From Candidatus Woesearchaeota archaeon UBA153 (GTDB lineage Archaea; Nanobdellota; Nanobdellia; Woesearchaeales; UBA525): a stretch of DNA of 15,991 nucleotides. The first letter of the stretch is position 1. Each line of letters opens with the position of its first letter. The position numbers and the translations under genes were made by a program. The notes beneath the pieces were generated by a model. It was not told the DNA's origin. It saw nothing but the letters and a program-made list of their open reading frames with translations, and did not search any database. The stretch spans positions 947 to 16,937 of the forward strand of contig DASH01000087.1 in assembly GCA_002503705.1 (NCBI GenBank), given 5' to 3'. Below, one piece after another: positions 6,306 through 13,088 of this stretch.

Positions 6306-8858
6306 ATGACGTACGACATCGTCGTCGGACGAAGCAAGAAGGACTTGAAGAAGTTCGGCACGGAAGGCACCATCCTGCTCGGCAAGCACTACGTCCAGAT
6401 GGGGCGCACGGTCAGCTTGAGCAACAACGTCTACCTCGACATGATCCGCAGCCACGTCGTCTTCGTGTGCGGCAAGCGCGGCGGTGGTAAGTGCCTCGAC
6501 GGCGACACGCTCATCACCCTCAACGACGGCTCGAGAGTCCCGATTCGGGACTTGGCCTCCGACGATCGTGACGTCATCACTCTCGGCAAGGACTTGAAGA
6601 TACGGAAGAGTGGGAAGGACGGGTTCTACCGGCGAACCGTCGACAAGCTCTTGCGCGTCACGCTCCGCAGCGGCAAAGAGCTCAAGCTCACGCCGGAGCA
6701 TCCGCTCTTGACAATCGACGGTTGGACGCCTGCAGTCGCTCTTGCTGTCGGGAGCAGAATCGCGACGCCGCGCACGTTGCCGTTCTTCGGCGAGAACGTC
6801 CTGGACGAGGCGACGCTCAAGCTGCTCGCGTACCTCATCGCGGAAGGGCATCTCGGCCACCGCACCATCCTCTTCACGAACACGGACGAGCGGATCGTCG
6901 ATGACTTCACGGTTGCCGCCTCGCAGTTCGCGAACGGTCTCCGCGTCGTCCCCGTCGGCAAGATGTCGTACGCGCTCCGCGGCGGCCGACCGCACCCGCT
7001 CAAGGCGTACCTTGAACGGCTTGGCCTGTACGGGAAGAACGCCCGAGAGAAATTCATCCCGCGTTGCGTCTTCACAACGACGAAGGCAAACGCTGCGTTG
7101 TTCCTCAATCGGCTCTTCAGCTGCGACGGGACAATCTTCAACGACAAGAACCGCGACTCGTGGCGCGTCAGCTACGCGTCCGCCTCGCGCCAGCTCATCA
7201 CGGACGTCCAGAGCCTCCTCCTCAAGTTCTCCATCCTCTCGACTGTGCGGCAAAAGCGGATGCAATTGAATGGCAAATCATTCTTCTCGTACGAACTCGA
7301 AATCCACGCGGAGCACCTCCCTGCTTTCCTGCAGGAGATTGGCTTCCACGGCAAGAAATTCGAACGTCAAGTCCGTGCCTTGCAAGAGCTTCCCGTGTCG
7401 AGGAATCCGAACACCGACACAATCCCGAAAGAATTATGGAACCGCTACCGTCCGGAGAACTGGGCCGCGATCGGCCGCGCCGCCGGGTATGCGCACCCGA
7501 AAGCGATGAGGGAACGCATCCATTACGCGCCCTCGCGCCAGACCTTGCTGCAGCTCGCGATCGCCGACCAGCGCGACGACCTCGCGCTCCTCGCGACGTC
7601 CGATATCTACTGGGATGAAATCAAGGCTGTCGAGACGTTGTCCGGTACATTCGAGGTCTTCGACCTTACCGTTCCCGGAACGCACAACTTCATCGCGAAC
7701 GACGTCATCGTGCACAATAGCTACACGATGGGCGTGATCGCGGAGGGCATGGCCGACCTTCCCGCGAAGATCCGGAACAACTTGAGCATCATCATGCTCG
7801 ACACGATGGGCATCTATTGGACGATGAAGTACCCGAACATGAAGGACCGGGACTTGCTCGACCAGTGGGGGTTCAAGCCGCATCCCTTAGACATCACGAT
7901 CTTCACTCCCGAGGGTTATTTCAACAAGTACAAGGACGAGGGCATCCCCACGGACCGCGCGTTCAGCATCAAGCCGAGCGAACTGCAAGGCACGGACTGG
8001 ACCGCCACGTTCGGGGTGACGAGCAACGATCCCGTCGGGGTGCTCATCGAGAGTATCGTACACGCGTTCAAGGAGGCGGGCAACGACAGCTACTCGCTGA
8101 ACGACCTCATCAAAGCCATCGACAAGAACCCGGACTCGACGAAGGACACGAAGAACGCGGCGAAGAACCACTTCGAGGCGGCGAAGTCGTGGGGCGTCTT
8201 CAGCGCGAACGGCACGACGCTGAAAGAGTTGGCGGCGCCCGGCCAAGTCACCGTGCTCGACGTGAGCTGTTACGCGACAGAAGAGAACGGGTGGGCCGTC
8301 AAGTCCTTGGTCATCGGCCTCGTCGCGCAGAAATTGTTCAACGAGCGCATGCTTTCCAGAAAAGACGAGGAGTTCAAGGATGTCGAGCGGCAGACGAGCT
8401 ACTTCAGCGAGGACGAGACGGAGAAGCAGGAGTTCCCGCTCGTCTGGCTCGTCGTGGACGAGGCGCACGAGTTCATGCCGAACCAAGGCAAGACGCTCGC
8501 CACCGACCCGCTCGTCACCATCTTACGAGAGGGCCGCCAGCCGGGCATCAGCGTCATCCTCGCGACGCAACAACCCGGGAAGATTCACACGGACGTCATG
8601 ACGCAATCCGATACCATCATCGCGCACCGCATCACGGCGAAGCTGGACACGGACGCGTTGAGCATGCTCATGCAGAGCTACATGCGGACGGGATTGGACA
8701 AAGAGCTCGACAACCTGCCGCGGACGAACGGCGCGGCCTTGATTCTCGACGACAACAACGAAGCGATGTACCCCATCCAGATTCGCCCACGATTCACGTG
8801 GCACGGCGGCGAAAGCCCGACCGCGTTCAAGAAACAGAAAGAGCTGTTCGGGTTCTAA
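6306..8858 (+). CDS. HerA-like (DUF87) ATPase carrying an in-frame intein
   Basis: 850 residues as translated; 441 after removal of the intein at residues 63-471. The N-terminal ~50 residues (TEGTILLGKHYVQMGRTVSL) form a small beta domain of the HAS-barrel kind. Walker A is GKRGGGK-[intein]-SYTMG, giving GKRGGGKS when spliced. Walker B is LVWLVVDEAHEFMP with Asp718/Glu719 in the precursor. Then come an arginine-containing LREGRQPGISVILATQQPG segment and a C-terminal RTNGAALIL strand, the order seen in HerA/FtsK-fold hexameric ATPases. These pump or unwind DNA and in archaea often act with NurA in break resection; no nurA, mre11 or rad50 is in this window, so this is a HerA-like paralogue of uncertain role. 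A stem-loop with a T-run follows the gene. Confidence 0.85.
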   Translation: MTYDIVVGRSKKDLKKFGTEGTILLGKHYVQMGRTVSLSNNVYLDMIRSHVVFVCGKRGGGKCLDGDTLITLNDGSRVPIRDLASDDRDVITLGKDLKIRKSGKDGFYRRTVDKLLRVTLRSGKELKLTPEHPLLTIDGWTPAVALAVGSRIATPRTLPFFGENVLDEATLKLLAYLIAEGHLGHRTILFTNTDERIVDDFTVAASQFANGLRVVPVGKMSYALRGGRPHPLKAYLERLGLYGKNAREKFIPRCVFTTTKANAALFLNRLFSCDGTIFNDKNRDSWRVSYASASRQLITDVQSLLLKFSILSTVRQKRMQLNGKSFFSYELEIHAEHLPAFLQEIGFHGKKFERQVRALQELPVSRNPNTDTIPKELWNRYRPENWAAIGRAAGYAHPKAMRERIHYAPSRQTLLQLAIADQRDDLALLATSDIYWDEIKAVETLSGTFEVFDLTVPGTHNFIANDVIVHNSYTMGVIAEGMADLPAKIRNNLSIIMLDTMGIYWTMKYPNMKDRDLLDQWGFKPHPLDITIFTPEGYFNKYKDEGIPTDRAFSIKPSELQGTDWTATFGVTSNDPVGVLIESIVHAFKEAGNDSYSLNDLIKAIDKNPDSTKDTKNAAKNHFEAAKSWGVFSANGTTLKELAAPGQVTVLDVSCYATEENGWAVKSLVIGLVAQKLFNERMLSRKDEEFKDVERQTSYFSEDETEKQEFPLVWLVVDEAHEFMPNQGKTLATDPLVTILREGRQPGISVILATQQPGKIHTDVMTQSDTIIAHRITAKLDTDALSMLMQSYMRTGLDKELDNLPRTNGAALILDDNNEAMYPIQIRPRFTWHGGESPTAFKKQKELFGF
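6492..7718 (+). mobile_element. Intein with LAGLIDADG homing endonuclease, inserted in Walker A
   Basis: 409 residues (63-471 of the precursor). Block A is CLDGDTLITL with Cys1 as first residue. Block B is LKLTPEHPLLT with the T-x-x-H of residues 129-132. The two LAGLIDADG-type motifs are LLAYLIAEG (about 173-181) and RLFSCDG (269-275), so a monomeric homing endonuclease is present. Block F/G is FEVFDLTVPGTHNFIAND then VIVHN, ending in His-Asn, and the extein resumes with Ser, the +1 nucleophile. All splicing residues of a class 1 intein are present, so it is probably active. The ATPase cannot bind ATP normally until splicing joins GGGK to S. The homing endonuclease makes this a selfish mobile element; endonuclease activity is inferred from motifs only. 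Confidence 0.93.
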
Positions 8859-8925
8859 CGTCTCGCTCCTTTCTGGACGTTCACCGTCACCGCTTGCCCG
8901 CGCCTTCTTGAAGCTTCCGCCGCGC

Positions 8926-8946
8926 GCCGGAGCCTTTCCGGCTTTT
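8926..8946 (+). terminator. Stem-loop with T-run after the HerA-like gene
   Basis: GCCGGA (8926-8931), a 5-nt loop and TCCGGC (8937-8942) form a perfect 6-bp stem followed by TTTT. It looks like an intrinsic terminator; in archaea the T-run matters more than the stem, so the call is moderate. Confidence 0.4.
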
Positions 8947-8956
8947 CGACCGTTCA

Positions 8957-8965
8957 CTTTATATT
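8957..8965 (+). promoter_or_regulatory. TATA box of the small charged protein gene
   Basis: CTTTATATT is centred about 28 nt before the ATG at 8989 and supports that ATG over the upstream in-frame ATG at 8908, which lies upstream of this promoter. Confidence 0.5.
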
Positions 8966-8988
8966 CCTCCAGTCCTTCCCCCGCAGGC

Positions 8989-9294
8989 ATGGCGTTCAGC
9001 AGGCGGTTCCCGAGAGACGTCAAGGGTTCCCCCTATCCGACCTGGGAGGAAGTCTATCTTTCTGAAGAGGAAGAGTCTCGTCTCGAGAAGGAGCACCACG
9101 CGCTGACGCTCGACCTGATGAAAGAGTGCCTGGACGACGCGAAACGCCTCTTGGCGGAGAGAGAGTTCGCGGACGACCAAGAAAGCGTCATCGCGGTCGC
9201 GACCGCGTTGTTCAACCAGCGCGCGCGCCACGCCGTCTTCGTCAAGGAAGAGGCGGTGAAGGAGAAGTTCGACAAGGCGTACCGGAAACCGTAA
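8989..9294 (+). CDS. Conserved-looking small charged protein of unknown function
   Basis: 101 residues from the ATG at 8989. I do not recognise a named family. The N-terminus is basic (MAFSRRFPRDVKG) and is followed by the YPTWEEVYLSEEEESRLEKE segment and long charged helices (HHALTLDLMKECLDDAKRLLAE, then a second helix with ATALFNQRARHAVFVKEEAVKEKF). There is no signal peptide, membrane helix or Cys motif, so it is a soluble, mainly helical cytoplasmic protein. It has its own TATA box and is followed by a T-rich tract and element E1. Coding status is supported by promoter spacing and codon use like its neighbours. Confidence 0.7.
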   Translation: MAFSRRFPRDVKGSPYPTWEEVYLSEEEESRLEKEHHALTLDLMKECLDDAKRLLAEREFADDQESVIAVATALFNQRARHAVFVKEEAVKEKFDKAYRKP

Positions 9295-9298
9295 TCAG

Positions 9299-9334
9299 GT
9301 TTTTCTTCTTCAACGTCGTATCGTTTTTCTTCTC
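9299..9334 (+). terminator. Pyrimidine-rich tract, probable archaeal terminator
   Basis: Directly after the stop at 9294 there are two T-runs in similar context, GGTTTTTCTTCTT and CGTTTTTCTTCTC. Oligo-T tracts on the coding strand are the usual archaeal termination signal. Confidence 0.45.
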
Positions 9335-9337
9335 GTT

Positions 9338-9466
9338 GCGCCGTTACTGTCCTGTTCGCGCTCTGCTCGTTTCTCGGAAGGTGCCGTATCCCCGTGGGGG
9401 GCAGGTCCCCCTCGGCACTCTGCTCGTGTGTCGGATGCGCGCTCACCCTATGGACAGTAACCGCGC
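9338..9466. repeat. Palindromic interspersed element, copy E1 (129 bp)
   Basis: Terminal inverted repeats GCGCCGTTACTGTCC (9338-9352) and GGACAGTAACCGCGC (9452-9466) match at 14 of 15 positions. Inside are a shorter inverted pair GTGCCG (9381-9386) / CGGCAC (9413-9418), a G/C-run core starting CCCCGTGGGGGGCA (9390-9411), and a direct repeat CTCTGCTCGT (9361 and 9418). It lies between two convergent genes and has no coding capacity. It is the same length as E2 and about 85% identical to it. Confidence 0.85.
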
Positions 9467-9491
9467 TTGTCCCGAGAATAACGCTCTTTTC

Positions 9492-10484
9492 TTAGCGCAT
9501 CGTGAACGCGCGGACGTGCTCGCCGGCGTACTCGCTGATGATCGCGTCGCGCTTCCGCAACGTGATGAAGTCTTTCCGTCGCGGTTGTTCGCCGCGCGCG
9601 TGGCGTTCCCGCAGCATCTCCGCGTAGTCGAAGCACGCGTGCACCAGGTCGGTCTGCGTGACGACGCCGACGACCTTCTTCCCCTCGACGACCATCAAGC
9701 GGCGCACTTTCTCGAAGAGCATGATCGTGTTCGCGTCGAAGATGTTCAGGTCCGCGGGGATCGCTTTGATCGGCGTCTTCATCAGCTCGGGAATCTCCTT
9801 GATGTCGAGGCGTCCGCCCGCGTCGTAGAACTGCGTGACGACGTCGTACTCGGTGAAGATGCCCACGTACTCGTGCCGCTCCGTCACGGGAATCGCGCTC
9901 AGGTGATGCTGCATCATCAGTCGCTTCGCCGTCGCGAACCCGGCGCGCTTCTCGACCGCGACGAGCTTCGTCGTCATCACGTCTTCCACGTGGAGCTGGC
10001 CGTCGCTGACCTGCGCGACGACCGTGACGTGCTTGTACAACGCCTTGCTCAGGTCGGTCTGCGTGACGATGCCGATCGCGCGTCCCTCCTTGTCCACGAC
10101 GACGAGCTTGCGGATCTTGTGCTGCTTGAGCGCGTCGCGCGCCTGCTTGAGCGTCATCTCCGGCGTCACCGTGATGAGCGGCCTGCTCGCCTTGGCGCCG
10201 GTCACTTCGCCAACCGTCAGCTTCAGCGCTTTCTGCGACGCGGGGACTTTCATGATGAAGTCGCGCTCGGTCAGGATGCCGATGGGCTTCTCCTCTTTCT
10301 CGACGACGAGCGTGCTCACGTCTTCGCCCACCATCATCGCGGCGGCCTCGACGACCGTCTTCTCCGGCGGGATCGTCAGGACGTAGTCCGTCATGACGTC
10401 CTTGACGCGCGTCGCCAGGAGTTTGGCCGCGCCGCGCTGCGCGCGATGGCCGTTCGTGAACCCGAGGATGCTGCAGAGTCCCAT
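9492..10484 (-). CDS. Protein with four CBS domains (two Bateman modules)
   Basis: 330 residues from the ATG at 10484. Four CBS repeats are visible: about 27-80 (VKDVMTDYVLTIPPEKTV ... IGILTERDFI), 91-149 (ending IGIVTQTDLSKAL), 166-219 (VEDVMTTKLVAV ... VGIFTEYDVV) and 231-286 (ending VGVVTQTDLVHA). Paired CBS domains bind adenine nucleotides such as AMP, ATP or S-adenosylmethionine and act as sensors. No catalytic domain, membrane helix or DNA-binding domain is attached; the C-terminal ~40 residues are basic and helical. It is therefore a stand-alone regulatory protein whose target is unknown. A TATA box is centred about 27 nt upstream; a GGAG also precedes the ATG, so leaderless or short-leader initiation are both possible. 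Confidence 0.88.
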   Translation of the reverse strand: MGLCSILGFTNGHRAQRGAAKLLATRVKDVMTDYVLTIPPEKTVVEAAAMMVGEDVSTLVVEKEEKPIGILTERDFIMKVPASQKALKLTVGEVTGAKASRPLITVTPEMTLKQARDALKQHKIRKLVVVDKEGRAIGIVTQTDLSKALYKHVTVVAQVSDGQLHVEDVMTTKLVAVEKRAGFATAKRLMMQHHLSAIPVTERHEYVGIFTEYDVVTQFYDAGGRLDIKEIPELMKTPIKAIPADLNIFDANTIMLFEKVRRLMVVEGKKVVGVVTQTDLVHACFDYAEMLRERHARGEQPRRKDFITLRKRDAIISEYAGEHVRAFTMR

Positions 10485-10507
10485 ACGCTCCTTTCACGGC
10501 ACAACTA

Positions 10508-10515
10508 TTATTTAA
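10508..10515 (-). promoter_or_regulatory. TATA box of the CBS-domain gene
   Basis: On the minus strand CTTAAATA is centred about 27 nt before the ATG at 10484. It is divergent from the TATA-like element at 10549 that serves the plus-strand gene. Confidence 0.5.
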
Positions 10516-10548
10516 GGATGGCGGCTGCGCCGGCCGCGCCCGCAAAAT

Positions 10549-10556
10549 TCTTAAAG
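10549..10556 (+). promoter_or_regulatory. TATA-like element of the small membrane protein gene
   Basis: TCTTAAAG would place transcription start near 10578, giving a leader of about 47 nt to the ATG at 10625, or a leaderless start at the TTG at 10577. Confidence 0.4.
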
Positions 10557-10578
10557 GAGACCGTCTCGGTCGGGGGTT

Positions 10579-10608
10579 GAGCGGCGTCCTGTCGAGCGGC
10601 GTCCTGTC
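10579..10608. repeat. 15-bp tandem duplication in the leader
   Basis: GAGCGGCGTCCTGTC occurs twice head to tail (10579-10593 and 10594-10608), followed by GAGAGG. It lies between the predicted transcription start and the Shine-Dalgarno sequence of the small membrane protein gene. Confidence 0.9.
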
Positions 10609-10624
10609 GAGAGGTGACTGTTTC

Positions 10625-10870
10625 ATGAACTCCTTCACTCCTTTGCCGCACGAGTGGATGCTCGCGAGCATCATCGGCTTCTTCATCGCCGTCCTGCAAG
10701 TCTGGAATTGGAGCGTGACGTGGGGGTTCACGTTCGCGCTCTTCTTCACCCTCATGTTCATCGCGAGCGTCGTCAGCATGGGCGCGGTCGGGAGCGAGGA
10801 GGAGGAGCTCGTCGAGCTCGCAGTCCACCACCCGGAGGTCCGCGCGGGCAAGCATCGCCGACGAGCATAG
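10625..10870 (+). CDS. Small two-helix membrane protein
   Basis: 81 residues from the ATG at 10625. This start is chosen because GAGGTGA (10611-10617), a seven-base match to the archaeal anti-Shine-Dalgarno, lies 7 nt upstream. Helix 1 is about WMLASIIGFFIAVLQVW and helix 2 about GFTFALFFTLMFIASVVSMG, followed by an acidic stretch (SEEEELVEL) and a basic end (RAGKHRRRA). No family is recognised; small proteins of this kind are common in reduced archaeal genomes. An in-frame TTG at 10577 would add 16 residues that encode a duplicated SGVLS. It is followed closely by trpS, which has its own promoter. Confidence 0.65.
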   Translation: MNSFTPLPHEWMLASIIGFFIAVLQVWNWSVTWGFTFALFFTLMFIASVVSMGAVGSEEEELVELAVHHPEVRAGKHRRRA

Positions 10871-10905
10871 AACGTTCCTTCCTTCCGTCTTCTTCGCCGC
10901 AACCT

Positions 10906-10913
10906 TTTTATAA
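10906..10913 (+). promoter_or_regulatory. TATA box of trpS
   Basis: TTTTATAA in ACCTTTTTATAACG is centred about 26 nt before the ATG at 10935. It is one of the best TATA boxes in the window and implies a leaderless trpS mRNA. Confidence 0.6.
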
Positions 10914-10934
10914 CGCCGTCGCGGTACGCAGGCC

Positions 10935-12080
10935 ATGGCTGAGGATTTCGTCGTGACGCCGTGGGAAGTCTCGGGAGAGATCGACTACGGCAAGCTCGTC
11001 AAGGAGTTCGGCCTGACGCCGATGGACGACCTGCCGAAGGCGTTCACGGACAACCTGCTCTTCCGGCGCAAGAAGGTCTTCGCGCACCGCGATTTCTCGA
11101 AGATACTCTCGGCGATGAAGGAGCGCAAGCCGTTCGTCATGATGACGGGGCTCATGCCGACGGGGAAGTTCCACATCGGTCACGCCGTCCTCGCGCGGCA
11201 GATGATTTTCTACCAGTCCTTAGGCGCGAAGCTGTACGTCGCGGTCGCGGACATCGAGGCGTTCCACGCGCGGGGGCAGTCGCTCGAGGAGAGCCGGCGA
11301 ATCGCGGTCGAGGAGTATCTCCTCAACTATATCGCGCTCGGGCTGAAGCCGGAACGGTGCGAGATTTACTTCCAGAGCGACCGCTCTTCTGATGCGAAGC
11401 GCGCAATCGCGTATTATCGATTGCAGAACCTGCTTGCGAAGCACGCGACGTTCAACGAGTTCAAGGCGGTGTACGGCGCGGTCTCGCCGGGCAAGATGGT
11501 CGCCGCGCTCTTGCAGGCGGCGGACATGCTGCATCCGCAGCTGCCGGAGTTCGAAGGCGTCGTTCCGGTCGTCGTTCCCGTCGGCACGGACCAGGATCCG
11601 CACTTGCGTCTCGCGCGCGACCTCGCGAGCCGGACGAAATCTCATCATTTCACGACGCTCGCGTCCACGTACCACGTGTTCGTCCCCGGTCTCGGCGGCG
11701 GGAAGATGTCCTCGTCGGACGAGCACTCGTTCATCGCGCTGACGGACACGCCGAAAGAGATGGAACGGAAGGTGAAGAAGTACGCGTTCAGCGGGGGCCG
11801 GGAGAGTGTTGACGAGCACCGCAAGCACGGCGGGAACCCTGATGTGGACGTCGCGTTCCAGTACTTGACGTTCTTCGAGGAGGATGACGGGAAGCTCGCG
11901 AAGATCCGTCACGACTACACATCAGGGAAGCTCTTGAGCGGCGAAATGAAAGCCATTCTCATCGAGACGCTGAACGCGTTCCTCGCCGAGCACCAGCGCA
12001 AGCGCGAGCTCGCGCGCCATCGCCTGCACGAGTACCTCGCCACGCCGGAAGAGTTCGCGCCGCACAAGCGGAAGCGCTGA
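10935..12080 (+). CDS. trpS: Tryptophanyl-tRNA synthetase, archaeal/eukaryotic type
   Basis: 381 residues, the usual length for archaeal TrpRS. It charges tRNA-Trp with tryptophan using ATP in the cytoplasm. Class I motifs are intact: TGLMPTGKFHIGHAVLA with HIGH at residues 80-83, and GGKMSSSDE with the KMSKS-equivalent KMSSS at 257-261. The N-terminal LLFRRKKVFAHRDF segment is characteristic of archaeal and eukaryotic TrpRS, and VAVADIEAFHARG and VGTDQDPHLRLARD fit the tryptophan pocket and connecting regions. The more distant TyrRS is less likely because of this N-terminal motif. The gene has its own TATA box and converges on the RNA-binding protein gene, with a T-rich tract and a structured segment between them. 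Confidence 0.95.
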   Translation: MAEDFVVTPWEVSGEIDYGKLVKEFGLTPMDDLPKAFTDNLLFRRKKVFAHRDFSKILSAMKERKPFVMMTGLMPTGKFHIGHAVLARQMIFYQSLGAKLYVAVADIEAFHARGQSLEESRRIAVEEYLLNYIALGLKPERCEIYFQSDRSSDAKRAIAYYRLQNLLAKHATFNEFKAVYGAVSPGKMVAALLQAADMLHPQLPEFEGVVPVVVPVGTDQDPHLRLARDLASRTKSHHFTTLASTYHVFVPGLGGGKMSSSDEHSFIALTDTPKEMERKVKKYAFSGGRESVDEHRKHGGNPDVDVAFQYLTFFEEDDGKLAKIRHDYTSGKLLSGEMKAILIETLNAFLAEHQRKRELARHRLHEYLATPEEFAPHKRKR

Positions 12081-12104
12081 TGGCGTCGTAACGGCTGTCG
12101 TCGG

Positions 12105-12147
12105 TCGTTTATTTTCGTATTACTTTCCCGTCCTCCCATTATTTTTT
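12105..12147 (+). terminator. T-rich tract after trpS
   Basis: GTTTATTTTCG and ATTATTTTTTCC occur within 70 bp of the trpS stop. Oligo-T without a stem is a typical archaeal terminator. The remaining bases between the two convergent genes hold the structured segment at 12148-12274. Confidence 0.4.
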
Positions 12148-12274
12148 CCGCGCCAGCATCCACCCGCCTGCGGCGGCCGTGCAGGATGCCCTGCCGAGCG
12201 AAGACTCTGCTTCGTGAGAAGCCGAGGATCAGGAGCGCTGAAGGCGCGACTGAGCTCGGACCCTTCTGGCGCGG
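12148..12274. other. Highly structured 127-bp intergenic segment (candidate RNA or palindromic element)
   Basis: Ends CCGCGCCA (12148-12155) and TGGCGCGG (12267-12274) are perfectly complementary. Immediately inside, GCATCC (12156-12161) pairs with GGATGC (12184-12189) around a CCGCC/GGCGG hairpin. A second arm is closed by CCGAGC (12194-12199) with GCTCGG (12254-12259) and holds CGAAG/CTTCG (12199-12214, sharing one base with the closing stem) and a small GCGC/GCGC hairpin. The fold is a closed multibranch structure in either strand. The sequence is unlike E1-E3 except for length and general architecture. It could be a non-coding RNA, a different palindromic repeat or a bidirectional terminator. 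Confidence 0.5.
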
Positions 12275-12326
12275 CGCGGGACTCCTCATCAAGAAAGAAG
12301 GAGTATTTTCGTCTGACGATTGGCGC

Positions 12327-12833
12327 TCACCCGTCGCTGAGTATCTTCTCCGCGATCTCGACGCAGCGCTCCCTCGTCTTCGGGAACGCCGCGAGATTGA
12401 GGCGCGCCATGACCGACGTGCCGCTCTTCGAGAGCGTGAGCAGTCCGAGGCTCGCGGCCTCCGCGCCGAGCTTGAGGCACAATCGGCCGTCCTCGTCGAG
12501 GACGTCGCCGATTCCGTTGACGAGCGCCGCGCGCTCCTCTGCAGGAAGTTCGGCGCGCAACCGTTCGATGAAAACTTTCGTGTCGCGCTGCTTGGAGAAC
12601 TTGTACTGGAGGATGAGGAGTTTCCCGTGGTCGCTCACCGTCTCCTGCTCGAACAGCAAGACGCCCTCCTTCTTGAGCTCGTAGACCTTTGTCTGCTCTC
12701 TGCGCTCGTGCCACGACCACTGCGTCTCCTTGACCTTCGCGACCGGCACGGGAGCGAACGCGTCGATTGGCGCGGTCGACGAGCCCGCCTTCAGGAAGAA
12801 TTCAAGGGTGATGCTGTGGACGAGCTTCGCCAT
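12327..12833 (-). CDS. RNA-binding protein of the PF01877/COG1325 family
   Basis: 168 residues from the ATG at 12833. The N-terminal MAKLVHSITLEFF, the central SDHGKLLILQYKFSKQRDTK (family pattern G-H-x-x-NP-x-x-x-L-E-x-x-x-K-x-K), FIERLRAELPAEERAAL, then DEDGRLCLKLGAEAASLG and the final RLNLAAFPKTRERCVEIAEKIL follow the order of the archaeal RNA-binding family once annotated as exosome-associated. Members are thought to bind structured RNA; the exact substrate is not established. The match is by remembered pattern, not by search. The gene is monocistronic, leaderless by its TATA spacing, and divergent from the presenilin-like gene with element E2 between them. Confidence 0.7.
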   Translation of the reverse strand: MAKLVHSITLEFFLKAGSSTAPIDAFAPVPVAKVKETQWSWHERREQTKVYELKKEGVLLFEQETVSDHGKLLILQYKFSKQRDTKVFIERLRAELPAEERAALVNGIGDVLDEDGRLCLKLGAEAASLGLLTLSKSGTSVMARLNLAAFPKTRERCVEIAEKILSDG

Positions 12834-12852
12834 CGGTGTGGAGTCAACGCTC

Positions 12853-12862
12853 CTTTTAATAA
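12853..12862 (-). promoter_or_regulatory. TATA box of the RNA-binding protein gene
   Basis: On the minus strand TTTATTAAAA is centred about 25 nt before the ATG at 12833, again fitting a leaderless start. Confidence 0.5.
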
Positions 12863-12915
12863 AAATTCCCTTGCGCGGGGCGTTACGGAGCAGGTCTCGC
12901 GCTTCGTACTTGTTC

Positions 12916-13044
12916 GCGCCGTCACCGTCCTGTTCGCGCTCTGCTTGTTGTTCCGCCGGTGCCGTATCCCCGTGGGGGGCAAGTCCCCCTCGGCACTTCG
13001 CTTGTTCTTCGGATGCGCGCTCACCCGATGGACGGTGACGGCGC
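12916..13044. repeat. Palindromic interspersed element, copy E2 (129 bp)
   Basis: Terminal inverted repeats GCGCCGTCACCGTCC (12916-12930) and GGACGGTGACGGCGC (13030-13044) are perfect over 15 bp. The core CCCCGTGGGGGGCA...GTCCCCC (12968-12989) is shared with E1 and E3. About 19 of 129 positions differ from E1, and in the terminal stem two T-A pairs of E1 are C-G pairs here, so pairing is kept. The element sits between two divergent promoters and leaves both TATA boxes intact. Confidence 0.87.
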
Positions 13045-13057
13045 TTGAACCATCACC

Positions 13058-13066
13058 CTTAAAAAG
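13058..13066 (+). promoter_or_regulatory. TATA box of the presenilin-like gene
   Basis: CCTTAAAAA is centred about 27 nt before the ATG at 13089 and begins 14 bp after element E2 ends. Confidence 0.5.
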
Positions 13067-13088
13067 TCCGTTCTCTCTCAGTCGCCGT

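Noticed and set aside
6306..8858. Part of a HerA-based antiphage system
   Set aside because: No NurA, SIR2, DUF4297 or other nuclease or effector partner is adjacent; neighbours are separately transcribed unrelated genes.
9126..10902. Two 484-codon open frames, one on each strand, over the CBS gene
   Set aside because: Both are shadows of the CBS-domain gene; they cross promoters and element E1 and have Arg/Asp/Ala-biased sequences without domains.
12081..12326. tRNA, RNase P RNA or box C/D RNA between trpS and the RNA-binding gene
   Set aside because: No cloverleaf with CCA-side T-loop, no RNase P core signature and no ordered C/D boxes were found; only the generic structured segment remains.
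12186..13088. Upstream extension of the presenilin-like open frame
   Set aside because: The extension runs antisense through the RNA-binding protein gene and through E2; the TATA box at 13058 places the start at 13089.
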